64,000 nt of DNA, taken from the NCBI RefSeq assembly GCF_048892425.1, contig NZ_JBLZHU010000003.1, positions 124,001 to 188,000 of the forward strand. The letters run 5' to 3'. This document shows, in pieces, positions 27,981 through 37,082 of this stretch. The DNA comes from Pacificispira sp002696645 (lineage in GTDB: Bacteria > Pseudomonadota > Alphaproteobacteria > UBA8366 > Aestuariispiraceae). Every line of letters starts with the position of its first letter. The stretch's first letter is position 1. Both the position numbers and the translations under genes were made by a program. The notes under the pieces were generated by a model. That model searched no databases. It was given only the letters and a program-made list of their open reading frames with translations, and was not told the DNA's origin.

Positions 27981-29236
27981 GTATCCTCTCGCACCCATTG
28001 TAACAGAATTAGACCCAGGATCAGGAAGGGAATGATCGTCGCCATACCAATGCGTTGGCTGTCCGTGATATCAATCACAACAGCCAGAAGCGCCGGGCCC
28101 AGAAAGGCGGTCGCCTTACCGCTAAGCGCATAGAGACCAAAAAATTCCGTGCGCAACGCGGCGGGCGCAATACGTGCCATCATCGACCGGCTGGCGGCCT
28201 GGGAGGGCCCCAGAAACAGGCCAAGTCCCATCCCCAATGCCCAGAAGACGGATTTATCCGTCACCATCAGCATTGCTATCCCGATCACTGCGATCGCCCC
28301 GACCGACAGGGTGATCACAGGCTTCGGCCCCCATTTATCATCCAGAAAGGCAAAGCCCGCCGCGCCCAGTCCCGCCGTGACATTCAGCGTAAGCCCGAAC
28401 ATCAGAACCTCATCGCTTTCCATCCCGAAACTGACCGCCGCAAAAATACCCCCGAATGCAAACAGCGTGTTCAATCCATCGGTATAAAACATCCGGGCGA
28501 TCAGGAAGCGCAGAACCTGTCGATATCGCCCCAGATGCCGGATTGTCCCGATTAAAGTCGAGATACCTTCGCGAATGGCTGTTCCTGCCGAAATGCCGGT
28601 ATCCTGTCGATCCGGCGTCCAAAGGAATAAGGGAATCGCAAAAAGCGCCATCCAGACCCCGGCCAGAACAGGGATCGCCCGGATATGCTCGCTGCTGTTT
28701 TTGTCCAGCCCAAACCAGGCAGGGTCAGGCTGAACAAAGACCACCAGGCTGATCGACAGGGCGGCAAGCCCCCCGCCGTAACCAAGCCCCCAGCCCCAAC
28801 CGGAAATCCGGCCCGTCATGCCGTCCGGGGCAACATCGGGCAGCATGGCATTATAGAATACCATCCCCAGCTCAAAACAGATTGTGCCCAAAACCATCAA
28901 TCCCAATGCCAGCGGGACTGCGGAGGCATCGGGCAAGGCCCACCACAGCGCCGCTGTTGCCGTCGCCCCGATACCGGTCAGAACAAACAGCCAGGGTTTG
29001 CGCCGCCCGGCCTTATCCGACACCGCCCCCAGAATCGGGGCAGAAAAAGCCACAATCAATGCCGCGACAGAAGTGGCATACCCCCATTGCGATGCTCCCT
29101 GCTCCGGCGTTTCCGCAACCGCCTGGGTAAAATAGGTGGCAAAGACAAAGGTAGAAATCAGGGTGGGAAAAGCAGAATTGGCCCAGTCATACAAGCACCA
29201 GCCCCAAATTGCGCGTTTATCCGTCTTTTGGTTCAT
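27977..29236 (-). CDS. MFS transporter, UMF1 (Atg22-like) family
   Basis: About 419 residues with twelve predicted helices. The start MNQKTDKRAIWGWCLYDWANSAF is highly typical of the UMF1/Atg22 family of major facilitators, whose fungal relatives export amino acids from the vacuole; the substrate of bacterial members is unknown. The frame stays open upstream to 29527, but that part overlaps the ybjQ gene on the other strand and does not resemble the family, so ATG 29236 was chosen. It is coupled to the desaturase gene downstream. Confidence 0.92.
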   Translation of the reverse strand: MNQKTDKRAIWGWCLYDWANSAFPTLISTFVFATYFTQAVAETPEQGASQWGYATSVAALIVAFSAPILGAVSDKAGRRKPWLFVLTGIGATATAALWWALPDASAVPLALGLMVLGTICFELGMVFYNAMLPDVAPDGMTGRISGWGWGLGYGGGLAALSISLVVFVQPDPAWFGLDKNSSEHIRAIPVLAGVWMALFAIPLFLWTPDRQDTGISAGTAIREGISTLIGTIRHLGRYRQVLRFLIARMFYTDGLNTLFAFGGIFAAVSFGMESDEVLMFGLTLNVTAGLGAAGFAFLDDKWGPKPVITLSVGAIAVIGIAMLMVTDKSVFWALGMGLGLFLGPSQAASRSMMARIAPAALRTEFFGLYALSGKATAFLGPALLAVVIDITDSQRIGMATIIPFLILGLILLQWVREDT

Positions 29237-29302
29237 TTCTTTCCCGATCCAGCCTATAAGATTGCCCACAGGGTTTAGCACAGCAGGAAGGAGCATCCCA
29301 TC

Positions 29303-29623
29303 ATGATTGTCACCACCACCGAGTCCATCGAAGGTCGCCGCATCACCGATTACAAAGGCATTGTCAGCGGAGAGGCGATCATCGGCGCAAACATCTTCCG
29401 GGATATGTTTGCAGGCATTCGTGACATTGTCGGTGGCCGGTCCGGATCCTATGAAAAAATCCTGCAGGATGCCAAAGAGGCGGCCATCGAAGACATGACC
29501 GAACAGGCCAAAGGCCTGGGGGCCCATGCCATTGTCGGCGTCGACCTGGACTATGAAGTGCTGGGCAAGGAAAACGGCATGCTAATGGTGGTCGCCAACG
29601 GTACCGCCGTTACCTTAGGATAA
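29303..29623 (+). CDS. YbjQ/UPF0145 family protein
   Basis: A 106-residue protein matching the YbjQ (DUF74) family in length. Visible signatures are TTESIEGRRITDYKGIV at the start and the Gly-rich end AIVGVDLDYE followed by a beta-strand. Members form pentameric rings and are annotated as putative heavy-metal-binding proteins; their function is not established. GGAAGGAG before the ATG is a strong ribosome site. It is convergent with the methyltransferase gene. Confidence 0.9.
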   Translation: MIVTTTESIEGRRITDYKGIVSGEAIIGANIFRDMFAGIRDIVGGRSGSYEKILQDAKEAAIEDMTEQAKGLGAHAIVGVDLDYEVLGKENGMLMVVANGTAVTLG

Positions 29624-29664
29624 ACGCACCATCCTATATCAGTCGCGGCGGCGATGGGTTTAGG

Positions 29665-30714
29665 TCAGTCGCGGCGGCGACGGCGCGCCCGACGGCCGCC
29701 ATCTGATCCATCGTCACCGCCTGCCCCGTGGCTATGGCCATGGGCAGGCTTATCCGTGACCCCGGCCAGCGGGCCCAGCTTGGCGACCACCTGATCCATG
29801 GTCGGCGGTTCGCCAGGGACATAGCCATCCAGGGCGTCACGGATTGCCTTCAGCACGACACCCGTTGTGCCACAGCAACCGCCCACAATCCGTGCCCCGG
29901 AATCCCGGGCCAGCCGTGCATAATCCGCCATCAATTCAGGGGTTCCGGTATAGGTGAAGGCCCCATTCTTAAACTGTGGCACCCCGCAATTGGCCTTTGC
30001 CACCATGATCGCGTCCGGACCGATGGCTTCGCGCATGCCCAGAATCGACAGCACATTTTCCGTCGCACCCAAGCCGCAATTTGCCCCGATTGCTGTTGGT
30101 GCGGTCGGCAGGTCGATCAAATGGCGATAGGCATCCGCTGGCGTGACACCCATCATGGTGCGCCCAACCGTGTCGAATGTCATGGTGGAGACAACAGGCC
30201 GCCCCGTTTCTGCCGCGCCTGCAACCGCTGCTGCGCTTTCTTCCCGGGACGAAATCGTCTCAATCCACAGGATATCCGCGCCGCCATCAATCAGACCGCG
30301 CGCCTGTTCGGCAAAGGCAGCCTTGCCCTGTTCAAATGTTACCGGGCCGACCGGTTCAAACAATTCACCAGACGGGCCGATAGAACCCGCAACCACCACA
30401 GGACGCCCGGCCTTATCCGCCACGGCGCGCGCGACCTGGGCCGCAGCCTTCGCCAGTTCATAGGCGCGATCCTGGGCATCATGCAGTTTCAGCCGGAAAC
30501 TGTTTCCGCCAAAGCTGTTGGTCAGGATGATATCTGCGCCCGCATCGACGAATTCCTGATGCACACTGGCAACCCGGTCCGGATGGTCGATATTCCAAAG
30601 CTCTGGTGCATCGCCGGACTGTAAACCGCGCTCAAACAGATTGGTGCCCATCGCACCATCGGCGATCAGGTGGCTGCGCTCTTGCAACAGTTTCAGGAAC
30701 AGATTCTCGCTCAT
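29665..30714 (-). CDS. Homocysteine S-methyltransferase (betaine-homocysteine methyltransferase-like)
   Basis: A 349-residue zinc-dependent methyltransferase. The substrate-binding DGAMGTNLFERG is near the start, and the zinc cysteines are in GANCGLGA and near-C-terminal GGCCGTTG. Similarity is highest to the bacterial betaine-homocysteine methyltransferase (Bmt) group, which makes methionine from homocysteine. The tail after residue 325 is unusual: HGHSHG, then Gly/Asp, then an Arg-rich end (RRARRRRRD). Part of the 3' coding end is duplicated just past the stop. The gene follows the sulfhydrylase that makes homocysteine, so the two form a methionine unit. Confidence 0.88.
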   Translation of the reverse strand: MSENLFLKLLQERSHLIADGAMGTNLFERGLQSGDAPELWNIDHPDRVASVHQEFVDAGADIILTNSFGGNSFRLKLHDAQDRAYELAKAAAQVARAVADKAGRPVVVAGSIGPSGELFEPVGPVTFEQGKAAFAEQARGLIDGGADILWIETISSREESAAAVAGAAETGRPVVSTMTFDTVGRTMMGVTPADAYRHLIDLPTAPTAIGANCGLGATENVLSILGMREAIGPDAIMVAKANCGVPQFKNGAFTYTGTPELMADYARLARDSGARIVGGCCGTTGVVLKAIRDALDGYVPGEPPTMDQVVAKLGPLAGVTDKPAHGHSHGAGGDDGSDGGRRARRRRRD

Positions 30715-30740
30715 AGGTCAGATACTTTCTGTCAGTGGTG

Positions 30741-32030
30741 TCACGCGGTCGCGATTGCCAGCGCCCGATCCAAATCCCGGATCAAATCTTCTACCGTTTC
30801 CAGCCCGATGGACAGTCGGATCACATCGGGTCCCGCCCCTGCGGCTGTCTGCTGTTCTTTCGTCAATTGATTATGGGTTGTGGAGGCCGGATGCAAGATC
30901 AGGGATTTCGCATCGCCAATATTTGCCAGATGGCTGAACAATTCAACCGCATTGACCAGCTTGCGCCCGACCTCATACCCACCCTTTAATTTGAAGGTGA
31001 AAACCGATCCCGGCCCTTTGGGCATATATTTGCGTGCCAGGTCATAATAAGGGCTGGACGGCAGACCGGCATAGCCAACGGACGCAATCGCCGCATGGCC
31101 GTCCAGATAATCCGCCACAATCCGGGCATTGGCGATATGACGGTCCATCCGCACCGGCAGCGTCTCAATCCCCAAAATCGTCAAGAAAGCATTCATCGGC
31201 TGTTGCGTCGGACCAATATCGCGCAGGCCAACGGCATGCCCATATAATGTATAGGCCAGATTGCCAAAACTCTCCGTAAAGGTCAGGCCATGATATTCAG
31301 GGGCTGGCGTTGCCAGGCTGGGGAATTTCTCTGGATTGTGGAAATCGAAACTGTCACAATCGATTACCGCGCCGCCCAGCGCCGTGCCCTGGCCCGACAG
31401 GAACTTGGTTGTCGAATGGGTCACGATATCCGCGCCAAACTCCCCCGGGCGGCACAGATAGGGCGTTGCCATCGTGTTATCGACGATCAGGGGAATGCCC
31501 GCGCCATGGGCGATGGCAGCAATCGGCTCCAAATCCACCACGACACCGCCTGGATTGGCCAGGCACTCGACAAAGATCGCCTTTGTCCTAGGCGTCAGCG
31601 CCTTTTGAAAAGCATCAGGGTCGCTGGGATCTACAAAGCTGACCTGCCATCCGAATTTCTTGAAGGTATGGCCCATCTGGGTGATCGACCCGCCATACAG
31701 CTTTGACGACGCGATAATGTGATCGCCCGGCCCCATCAGGGGCAGCAGCGCGATCATCTGGGCGGCATGGCCGGACGCGGTTGCCGTCGCGCCAATCCCC
31801 TTTTCCAGGGCCGCGAGGCGTTCCTCCAGCACCGCAACGGTCGGATTGGTCAGGCGGGAATAGATAAAACCAGGCTCCTGCAAATTAAACAGGGAGGCCG
31901 CATGATCCGCATCGTCAAAGACATAGGACGTGTTCTGATAGATCGGTACCGCCCGCGCACCCGTCGCGCTGTCGGGGGCCGCACCAGCATGCAGCGCCAG
32001 GGTCTCAAATCCATATTCGTCTTTTGCCAT
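30741..32030 (-). CDS. metY: O-acetylhomoserine sulfhydrylase (Cys/Met metabolism PLP enzyme)
   Basis: A 429-residue PLP-dependent transsulfuration-family enzyme. The Schiff-base lysine is in HSTTKFLSGQGTALGG, the phosphate loop is in SGHAAQMIALLPLMGPGD, and the long C-terminal part with ILHPASTTHNQL is typical. At about 430 residues it matches the MetY/O-acetylhomoserine aminocarboxypropyltransferase class rather than the shorter MetB/MetC. It makes homocysteine from O-acetylhomoserine and sulfide. It lies 26 bases before the homocysteine methyltransferase gene, which uses that product. Confidence 0.93.
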   Translation of the reverse strand: MAKDEYGFETLALHAGAAPDSATGARAVPIYQNTSYVFDDADHAASLFNLQEPGFIYSRLTNPTVAVLEERLAALEKGIGATATASGHAAQMIALLPLMGPGDHIIASSKLYGGSITQMGHTFKKFGWQVSFVDPSDPDAFQKALTPRTKAIFVECLANPGGVVVDLEPIAAIAHGAGIPLIVDNTMATPYLCRPGEFGADIVTHSTTKFLSGQGTALGGAVIDCDSFDFHNPEKFPSLATPAPEYHGLTFTESFGNLAYTLYGHAVGLRDIGPTQQPMNAFLTILGIETLPVRMDRHIANARIVADYLDGHAAIASVGYAGLPSSPYYDLARKYMPKGPGSVFTFKLKGGYEVGRKLVNAVELFSHLANIGDAKSLILHPASTTHNQLTKEQQTAAGAGPDVIRLSIGLETVEDLIRDLDRALAIATA

Positions 32031-32055
32031 CAGGGCCTCGCCTTTTTCCGTCCCG

Positions 32056-32093
32056 CCCTGTTATAGAAGAGGGCACGTCCCCCGTCGAGGGGG
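32056..32093 (-). promoter_or_regulatory. Paired hairpins in the metY leader / divergent promoter region
   Basis: In the 92-base gap between divergent metY and the GFA gene there is a 15-base hairpin, CCCCC-GTCGA-GGGGG (32079-32093), next to a weaker stem GCCCT/AGGGC just upstream. No SAM-II, SAM-I or SAH riboswitch consensus was recognised. The stems may be regulatory or simply repeat debris. Confidence 0.3.
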
Positions 32094-32122
32094 CTGGGAA
32101 AAGACAAAAGGAGCCGCACTGA

Positions 32123-32506
32123 ATGAATACCGTAAAAACCTACAAGGCGACCTGCCATTGCGGTGCGGTTGAAATGAAGGTGACCTTGCCAAACGGGATC
32201 ACCGCGCCCAGCCGATGTGATTGTTCCTATTGTCGACGGCGCGGCACAATCGTTGTCGAAACTGGTCTGGAAAATATGGAAATTATGAAAGGCGCAGAGT
32301 CTTTGACGCTGTATCAATTCCATACGGAAACAGCACAGCACTATTTTTGCAAAATCTGTGGCATTAATACCCACCATAAACAGCGCATGAACCCTAATCG
32401 GTTCAGCATCAATGTTGGCTGTTTGGAAGGCATCAATCCGTTCGACCTAGGCTCCGTTCCAACAAATGACGGCATCAACCATCCTTCGGATGGCGATGGG
32501 TCATAG
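32123..32506 (+). CDS. GFA-family (glutathione-dependent formaldehyde-activating-like) protein
   Basis: A 127-residue protein of the GFA/CENP-V zinc fold. Zinc cysteines are visible in CHCGAVEMKV, CDCSYCRRRG and YFCKICGINTHHK, in the order and spacing of the family. Such proteins were first linked to formaldehyde and glutathione, but most are uncharacterised, and the substrate here is unknown. The stop at 32504-32506 lies 7 bases before the preferred start of the next gene, so the two are probably co-translated. Confidence 0.9.
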   Translation: MNTVKTYKATCHCGAVEMKVTLPNGITAPSRCDCSYCRRRGTIVVETGLENMEIMKGAESLTLYQFHTETAQHYFCKICGINTHHKQRMNPNRFSINVGCLEGINPFDLGSVPTNDGINHPSDGDGS

Positions 32507-32513
32507 GATGATA

Positions 32514-33251
32514 ATGCCCCCTGCTCCTAAAATTGTCGCCGCGGGCAGTTTGAAACATGCTTTCACTTCGGACGATTCCGTCTTTGCGGATTATGTCCCT
32601 GACCCTGACTTTGAGTTCGGCGCGTCCGGCACCGTCGCTAGAAGGATAGAGAATGGCCTGCCGTGGGACCTGTTCTGTTCAGCCAATGCGGCGCATCCAG
32701 ATCGCCTACATGCGGCGGGCCTTGCCAGTCCCAGCAAGATATTTGCGACCAATTCCCTGGCGCTTCTGATGTGCCGCGATATTCTGGACACAGGCCCGGA
32801 CGACGCGGTTTCCTTGCTCAGGATGCCTGGATTGCGCATCGGCATGTCGACCCCGGCAGCAGACCCCAGTGGCGATTACGCGCTGCAACTGTTTGATCGA
32901 CTGGCCCAACGCGCCCCGCAGGGTGATGCAGAGTTACGAAAGCGCACACATATTGTTACCGGCGGTGGGGAGGACACACCGATCGTCCATCCCGATGGCG
33001 TCTATGTTGGCGTTGTGCAGCAGGACAGGGTGGATCTGATGCTGGCCTATCGCACGATCTGCCTGGAAGCCTGCAGCAAGGAACCGAACCTGACCTATCT
33101 GACCTTCCCGCCAGACATTGAGGTGAGGGCACGCTTTGCCGCCGTCTTTAATGTGGCATCACCGGAGCTTGGCGCAGCCCTGTTACACTATCTGGTTGGA
33201 CCTGTAGCACAGGCACGGTTGGCACGCTTTGGGTTTGGACCGCCGGACTGA
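32514..33251 (+). CDS. ModA-like solute-binding protein lacking a signal peptide
   Basis: About 245 residues from ATG 32514, preceded by AGGA at a good distance (ATG 32508 is in the same frame). The fold is that of molybdate/sulfate-type binding proteins: KIVAAGSLKHAF at the start, FGASGTVARRIENGLPWDLF and SANAAHPDRLHAAGL near 40-70, and ALLHYLVGPVAQARLARFGF at the end. No signal peptide or lipobox is present, and no permease or ATPase gene is nearby. It may therefore be a cytosolic binding protein or sensor rather than a transporter part. The ligand is unknown. Confidence 0.75.
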   Translation: MPPAPKIVAAGSLKHAFTSDDSVFADYVPDPDFEFGASGTVARRIENGLPWDLFCSANAAHPDRLHAAGLASPSKIFATNSLALLMCRDILDTGPDDAVSLLRMPGLRIGMSTPAADPSGDYALQLFDRLAQRAPQGDAELRKRTHIVTGGGEDTPIVHPDGVYVGVVQQDRVDLMLAYRTICLEACSKEPNLTYLTFPPDIEVRARFAAVFNVASPELGAALLHYLVGPVAQARLARFGFGPPD

Positions 33252-33260
33252 CCCCTGATC

Positions 33261-33899
33261 TTATTCAGCCAATCGCCAGACCCCGGCATTGCGCAGATCG
33301 GTATCTTCCATCAGGCCCGTCGTTTCCCCCGCATAGCGCGCAATCCGTTCCAGCCCCATATTGGGCAGATAGAATCGCCCCGGATCACCGATCAGGATTT
33401 CGCGCCCCTTGGCTTTTAATTCCTTGAGCCAGGGCAGCACCAGATCGGCGATCTGCTGGTCATAGAATACATCACCCACCAGGATCACCTCATAATCCTT
33501 GCTGATGCGCCCGATCACATCTTCGGTCACGATATCCAGAAATACGTCGTTCAGGTCGGCATTCATCTGCATCGCATCTGCCGCGACGGGGTCGATGTCA
33601 TTGGCGATCACATCAAACGCCCCGGCCATGGCCGCTGCAATCGCCACCATGCCGGACCCAGCGCCGAAATCCAGCACCTTGCGCCCGCGCACGACTTTCG
33701 GATTGTCCAGAATATAGCGCCCCAGTGCCTGACCGCCCGCCCAGGCAAAGGCCCAATAGGGCGTGCCGATGCCCAGCGCGTCCAACTCATCCTCCCCCAT
33801 GCGGTAGAGTGGCACATCGTCTTGCGCCAGATGCAGCTTCATCTCCGGCAGCAGGCGCGGTGACATGATCTTGGTATTCTCACGGATCAACTGTTGCAC
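33261..33899 (-). CDS. Class I SAM-dependent protein methyltransferase (Nnt1/ETFB-lysine methyltransferase-like)
   Basis: A 212-residue seven-beta-strand methyltransferase. The SAM-binding motif I is VLDFGAGSGMVAIAAA, the acidic second motif is VIANDIDPVA, and the DVFYD segment corresponds to the post-motif II region of the METTL20/ETFB-lysine methyltransferase group. Alphaproteobacterial members methylate the beta subunit of electron transfer flavoprotein; that substrate is inference here. The GTG at 33899 begins 3 bases after ubiA; ATG 33866 is an alternative start. Confidence 0.8.
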   Translation of the reverse strand: MQQLIRENTKIMSPRLLPEMKLHLAQDDVPLYRMGEDELDALGIGTPYWAFAWAGGQALGRYILDNPKVVRGRKVLDFGAGSGMVAIAAAMAGAFDVIANDIDPVAADAMQMNADLNDVFLDIVTEDVIGRISKDYEVILVGDVFYDQQIADLVLPWLKELKAKGREILIGDPGRFYLPNMGLERIARYAGETTGLMEDTDLRNAGVWRLAE

Positions 33900-33901
33900 G
33901 A

Positions 33902-34852
33902 TCAGACCGCTACCATGCCCAAAGCCAGACCAAGGGTGACCAGCATCCCGGCATGACGATTGCCCTTGAAATGCTTCAAAAGGTTTATCGGATCGTCGAA
34001 ATCCAGGGTTTTGATCTGCCAGGCGAAATGCAGCGCAGCAGCAGCCCAGCCTGCCCAGAACAAGGGTCCAACCACCCCGTGCAGCCAGGCCGCCGTGGCA
34101 ATTAGGGCCAGGGTCAGGACCAGAAACCCCGCGATGATCGGGCGGGTCTTGCTGCCGAATTTCAGCGCCGTGGATTTCACCCCGATTAACACATCGTCTT
34201 CCTTATCCTGATGGGCATAGATCGTGTCATAGGACATGGTCCAGCAGAAGCCCGCCAGGAACAACAGTATGATCTGTGGTTCGAAATGTCCGATCAGCAG
34301 GGCACCTGCAACCAGCGCGCCCCAGTTGAACGCAACCCCCAGGAAACATTGCGGGAAATAGGTATAGCGCTTCATGAAGGGATAGACAGCCACCACGCCC
34401 AGGCTGGCAATCGCCGTGATGGCGGCAGGCAGGGTGAACTGCGTCAGCACCGCCAACCCGACCAGCGCCTGAAGAACGATAAAAGCCAATGCCTGTTTCA
34501 CGCTGACCTGACCCGATGGAATGGGCCGTGTCGCGGTGCGGGCAACCTTGCCATCGATATCCCGGTCGGTGATGTCATTCCAGGTACAACCCGCGCCCCG
34601 CATGGCCAGCGCGCCAATGCCAAACAACACCCCATACCACAGCAACATCAAAACACTGTGCCCGGACCCATGCCCAAACAGCGCAACGCCCCACCAGCAC
34701 GGCAGCAGCAATAACCAGGTCCCAATCGGGCGGTCCCAGCGGGCCAGGCGCGCATATGGCCTGGCAAAGGGTGGCAACCAGCGGTCCACCCAATTGCCTT
34801 TGGGAATATCCGTCCGGTCCTGCGAAGAAATTTCTGTCGGCGATGGCGTCAT
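33902..34852 (-). CDS. ubiA: 4-hydroxybenzoate polyprenyltransferase
   Basis: A 316-residue UbiA prenyltransferase with about eight membrane helices and both Asp-rich motifs, NDITDRDID (about residue 93-101) and YDTIYAHQDKEDD (about 205-217). It attaches the polyprenyl tail to 4-hydroxybenzoate in ubiquinone synthesis. It diverges from rsmE by 50 bases and is followed within 2 bases by the methyltransferase gene. Confidence 0.96.
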   Translation of the reverse strand: MTPSPTEISSQDRTDIPKGNWVDRWLPPFARPYARLARWDRPIGTWLLLLPCWWGVALFGHGSGHSVLMLLWYGVLFGIGALAMRGAGCTWNDITDRDIDGKVARTATRPIPSGQVSVKQALAFIVLQALVGLAVLTQFTLPAAITAIASLGVVAVYPFMKRYTYFPQCFLGVAFNWGALVAGALLIGHFEPQIILLFLAGFCWTMSYDTIYAHQDKEDDVLIGVKSTALKFGSKTRPIIAGFLVLTLALIATAAWLHGVVGPLFWAGWAAAALHFAWQIKTLDFDDPINLLKHFKGNRHAGMLVTLGLALGMVAV

Positions 34853-34902
34853 AGCGCTTACTGATCCTTGCTCTTTCAGGCTGAGGCAGAATAGTCTGCG
34901 CC

Positions 34903-35652
34903 ATGGCTACATCAACCCGCCTTTTTGTGACACAAGACCTGACCCCGGATCAACCGGTCGTCGCGACATCAGATCAGGCCCATTATCTGGGCCGGGTGCT
35001 GCGGTTGCAGGCGGGCGCATCGGTTATACTGTTCAATGGCCGTGATGGGGAGTGGTCGGCAACCCTGTCTGAAATAGGCAGATCAACCGGGCTTTTCACC
35101 CTAACGGAACAGATACGCCCCCAGATTGGCTCACCCGACCTGTGGCTGGCCTTTGCACCCGTCAAGAAAACACAAACGGATTTCATCGTTCAGAAGGCAA
35201 CGGAGCTTGGTGTGTCGCGTCTGATCCCATTGCTGACAGAACGAACCCAATCGGAGCGGGTCAAAACCGACCGGCTGCGCGCAACAGCAATCGAGGCCGC
35301 AGAGCAATCTGAGCGACTGGATATTCCAGAAATTTCCGAACCAGTGCGGCTGGATCGGTTAATTCTGGAATGGCCGAAGGAGCGCACGCTGTTTGTTTGT
35401 GCAGAGGCAGGCACCGCCATCCCGCTGGCAGAAGCCGCGCAAGCCCGGAAATCTGGCGCTGTCGGATTTGTGACCGGACCGGAAGGCGGTTTTTCCGCTG
35501 CGGAACTTGACTTTATGCACCAGTCGCCTTTAGTCCTCCCCGTCGGCCTTGGTCCGCGCATCCTGCGGGCGGAGACGGCAGCGCTGGCAGCCTTGGCTGT
35601 CTGGCAGGCTGTTGCAGGGGATGGGATAAGCCGTCCACCCCGGCGCGGTTAA
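34903..35652 (+). CDS. rsmE: 16S rRNA m3U1498 methyltransferase RsmE
   Basis: A 249-residue SPOUT-class methyltransferase. It has an N-terminal PUA-like part (HYLGRVLRLQAG), then KKTQTDFIVQKATELGVSRLIP (the visible family core around KATELGV), the knot segment VTGPEGGFSAAEL, and LGPRILRAETA at the C-terminus. These are the RsmE hallmarks. It is cytosolic and acts on the small ribosomal subunit. The start codon diverges from ubiA. Confidence 0.96.
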   Translation: MATSTRLFVTQDLTPDQPVVATSDQAHYLGRVLRLQAGASVILFNGRDGEWSATLSEIGRSTGLFTLTEQIRPQIGSPDLWLAFAPVKKTQTDFIVQKATELGVSRLIPLLTERTQSERVKTDRLRATAIEAAEQSERLDIPEISEPVRLDRLILEWPKERTLFVCAEAGTAIPLAEAAQARKSGAVGFVTGPEGGFSAAELDFMHQSPLVLPVGLGPRILRAETAALAALAVWQAVAGDGISRPPRRG

Positions 35653-35702
35653 ATACAGCAAGGGCCCCGGTGAGAGGCCGTTTTTGATGAGGAAATGCGC
35701 CG

Positions 35703-37073
35703 ATGTCGTCTCCCACCGCGTCCGATGAAACGCTGGTCGAATCCAAGTCCCAGCTGATTGATTATATTGCGTCTGGCGAAAAGCCCCAGACGGATTGGCG
35801 CATTGGCACCGAACACGAAAAATTCCTGTTCTGCACAGACAGCCATCGTCCCTTGGCCTATGAAGGCCGCCCTGGCGTGAAGGGGCTGTTAGAGGCCCTG
35901 TCCGGCCCGGAATGGGAACCCGTTCTGGAGAATGGCAACATTATCGCCCTGAAAGGCGCGGATGGTGCCTCAGTATCGCTGGAGCCAGGCGGACAATTTG
36001 AATTGTCCGGCGCGCCGCTGGAAAACGTCCACCAGACCTGTGCCGAAGTCCATCGCCATTTGGATCAGGTCGTCGCAGCCTGTAAGGAAGTCGGCGCCGG
36101 AACGGTTGGCCTGGGCTTTAATCCCCTTTGGAAGCGCGATGATATTCACTGGATGCCCAAGGGTCGTTATAAGATCATGAAGGCCTATATGCCTAAGAAG
36201 GGCAATCTGGGCCTGGATATGATGAGCCGCACCTGCACCGTCCAGGTGAATCTGGATTTCGGCTCTGAGACCGATATGATTGAGAAAATGCGGATCTCCT
36301 TGGCCTTGCAGCCAATGGCCACCGCGTTATTTGCCAATTCTCCCTTCACCGAAGGCAAGCCAAACGGATTTCTGAGCTATCGCAGCCACATCTGGACCGA
36401 TACGGACCCAGACCGGTGCGGCATGCTGCCCTTCGTCTTTGAAGACGGGTTCGGCTATGAACGCTGGGTCGATTATGTCCTGGATGTGCCGATGTATTTT
36501 GTCTATCGCGATGGCGTCTATCACGATGTGTCGGGGAAAAGCTTCCGCGATTATATGCAGGGCAATCTGGAAGGCTTTGAGGGGCAATTGCCCACCATGA
36601 CCGACTGGACAGATCACATGACAACGGTCTTCCCGGAAGTACGGTTGAAGAAGTTCATCGAAATGCGCGGCGCCGATGGCGGCCCCTGGGGCAATCTCTG
36701 CGCCCTGCCCGCGCTATGGGTCGGCCTGATCTATGATGCTCAGGCACAACAGGAAGCGGCCGACTTAATCAAGGATTGGACCGTCGCAGAAATCTCCGCC
36801 ATGCGCGACGCCGTGCCGAAACAGGCAATGGGCGCAAGATTCCGCGACGGGACGGTGCGGGATGTTGCCCGCAAGGTGCTGGAAATTTGCCAGGGCGGCT
36901 TGAAGCGTCGTGCCCGACTGAGCGCAAGTTCCGGCCTGGACGAAACGCAATATATCGAACCGTTACACCAGATCGTCACATCGGGCCGTACATTGGCGGA
37001 AGACCAGTTAGAAGCCTATCACACACGCTGGAATCAATCCGTCGAACCGATTTACGAAGAATTGAAATACTGA
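35703..37073 (+). CDS. gshA: Glutamate-cysteine ligase, plant/alphaproteobacterial type
   Basis: A 456-residue enzyme of the GCS2 family used by plants and alphaproteobacteria. It has IGTEHEKFLFC near residue 35, SLEPGGQFELSGAPLENVHQT near 95 in the family core (key part EPGGQFELSG), and MSRTCTVQVNLDF. It catalyses the first step of glutathione synthesis, joining glutamate and cysteine. gshB is not in the window. It is convergent with the small DUF465 gene. Confidence 0.96.
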   Translation: MSSPTASDETLVESKSQLIDYIASGEKPQTDWRIGTEHEKFLFCTDSHRPLAYEGRPGVKGLLEALSGPEWEPVLENGNIIALKGADGASVSLEPGGQFELSGAPLENVHQTCAEVHRHLDQVVAACKEVGAGTVGLGFNPLWKRDDIHWMPKGRYKIMKAYMPKKGNLGLDMMSRTCTVQVNLDFGSETDMIEKMRISLALQPMATALFANSPFTEGKPNGFLSYRSHIWTDTDPDRCGMLPFVFEDGFGYERWVDYVLDVPMYFVYRDGVYHDVSGKSFRDYMQGNLEGFEGQLPTMTDWTDHMTTVFPEVRLKKFIEMRGADGGPWGNLCALPALWVGLIYDAQAQQEAADLIKDWTVAEISAMRDAVPKQAMGARFRDGTVRDVARKVLEICQGGLKRRARLSASSGLDETQYIEPLHQIVTSGRTLAEDQLEAYHTRWNQSVEPIYEELKY

Positions 37074-37082
37074 GCCGCTGCG

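Noticed and set aside
29236..29527. An N-terminal extension of the UMF1 transporter frame
   Set aside because: It overlaps ybjQ on the other strand and does not resemble the family; the typical UMF1 start is the ATG at 29236.
32031..32122. A SAM-type riboswitch in front of metY
   Set aside because: The leader contains GC hairpins but none of the conserved SAM-I, SAM-II or SAH blocks could be recognised.
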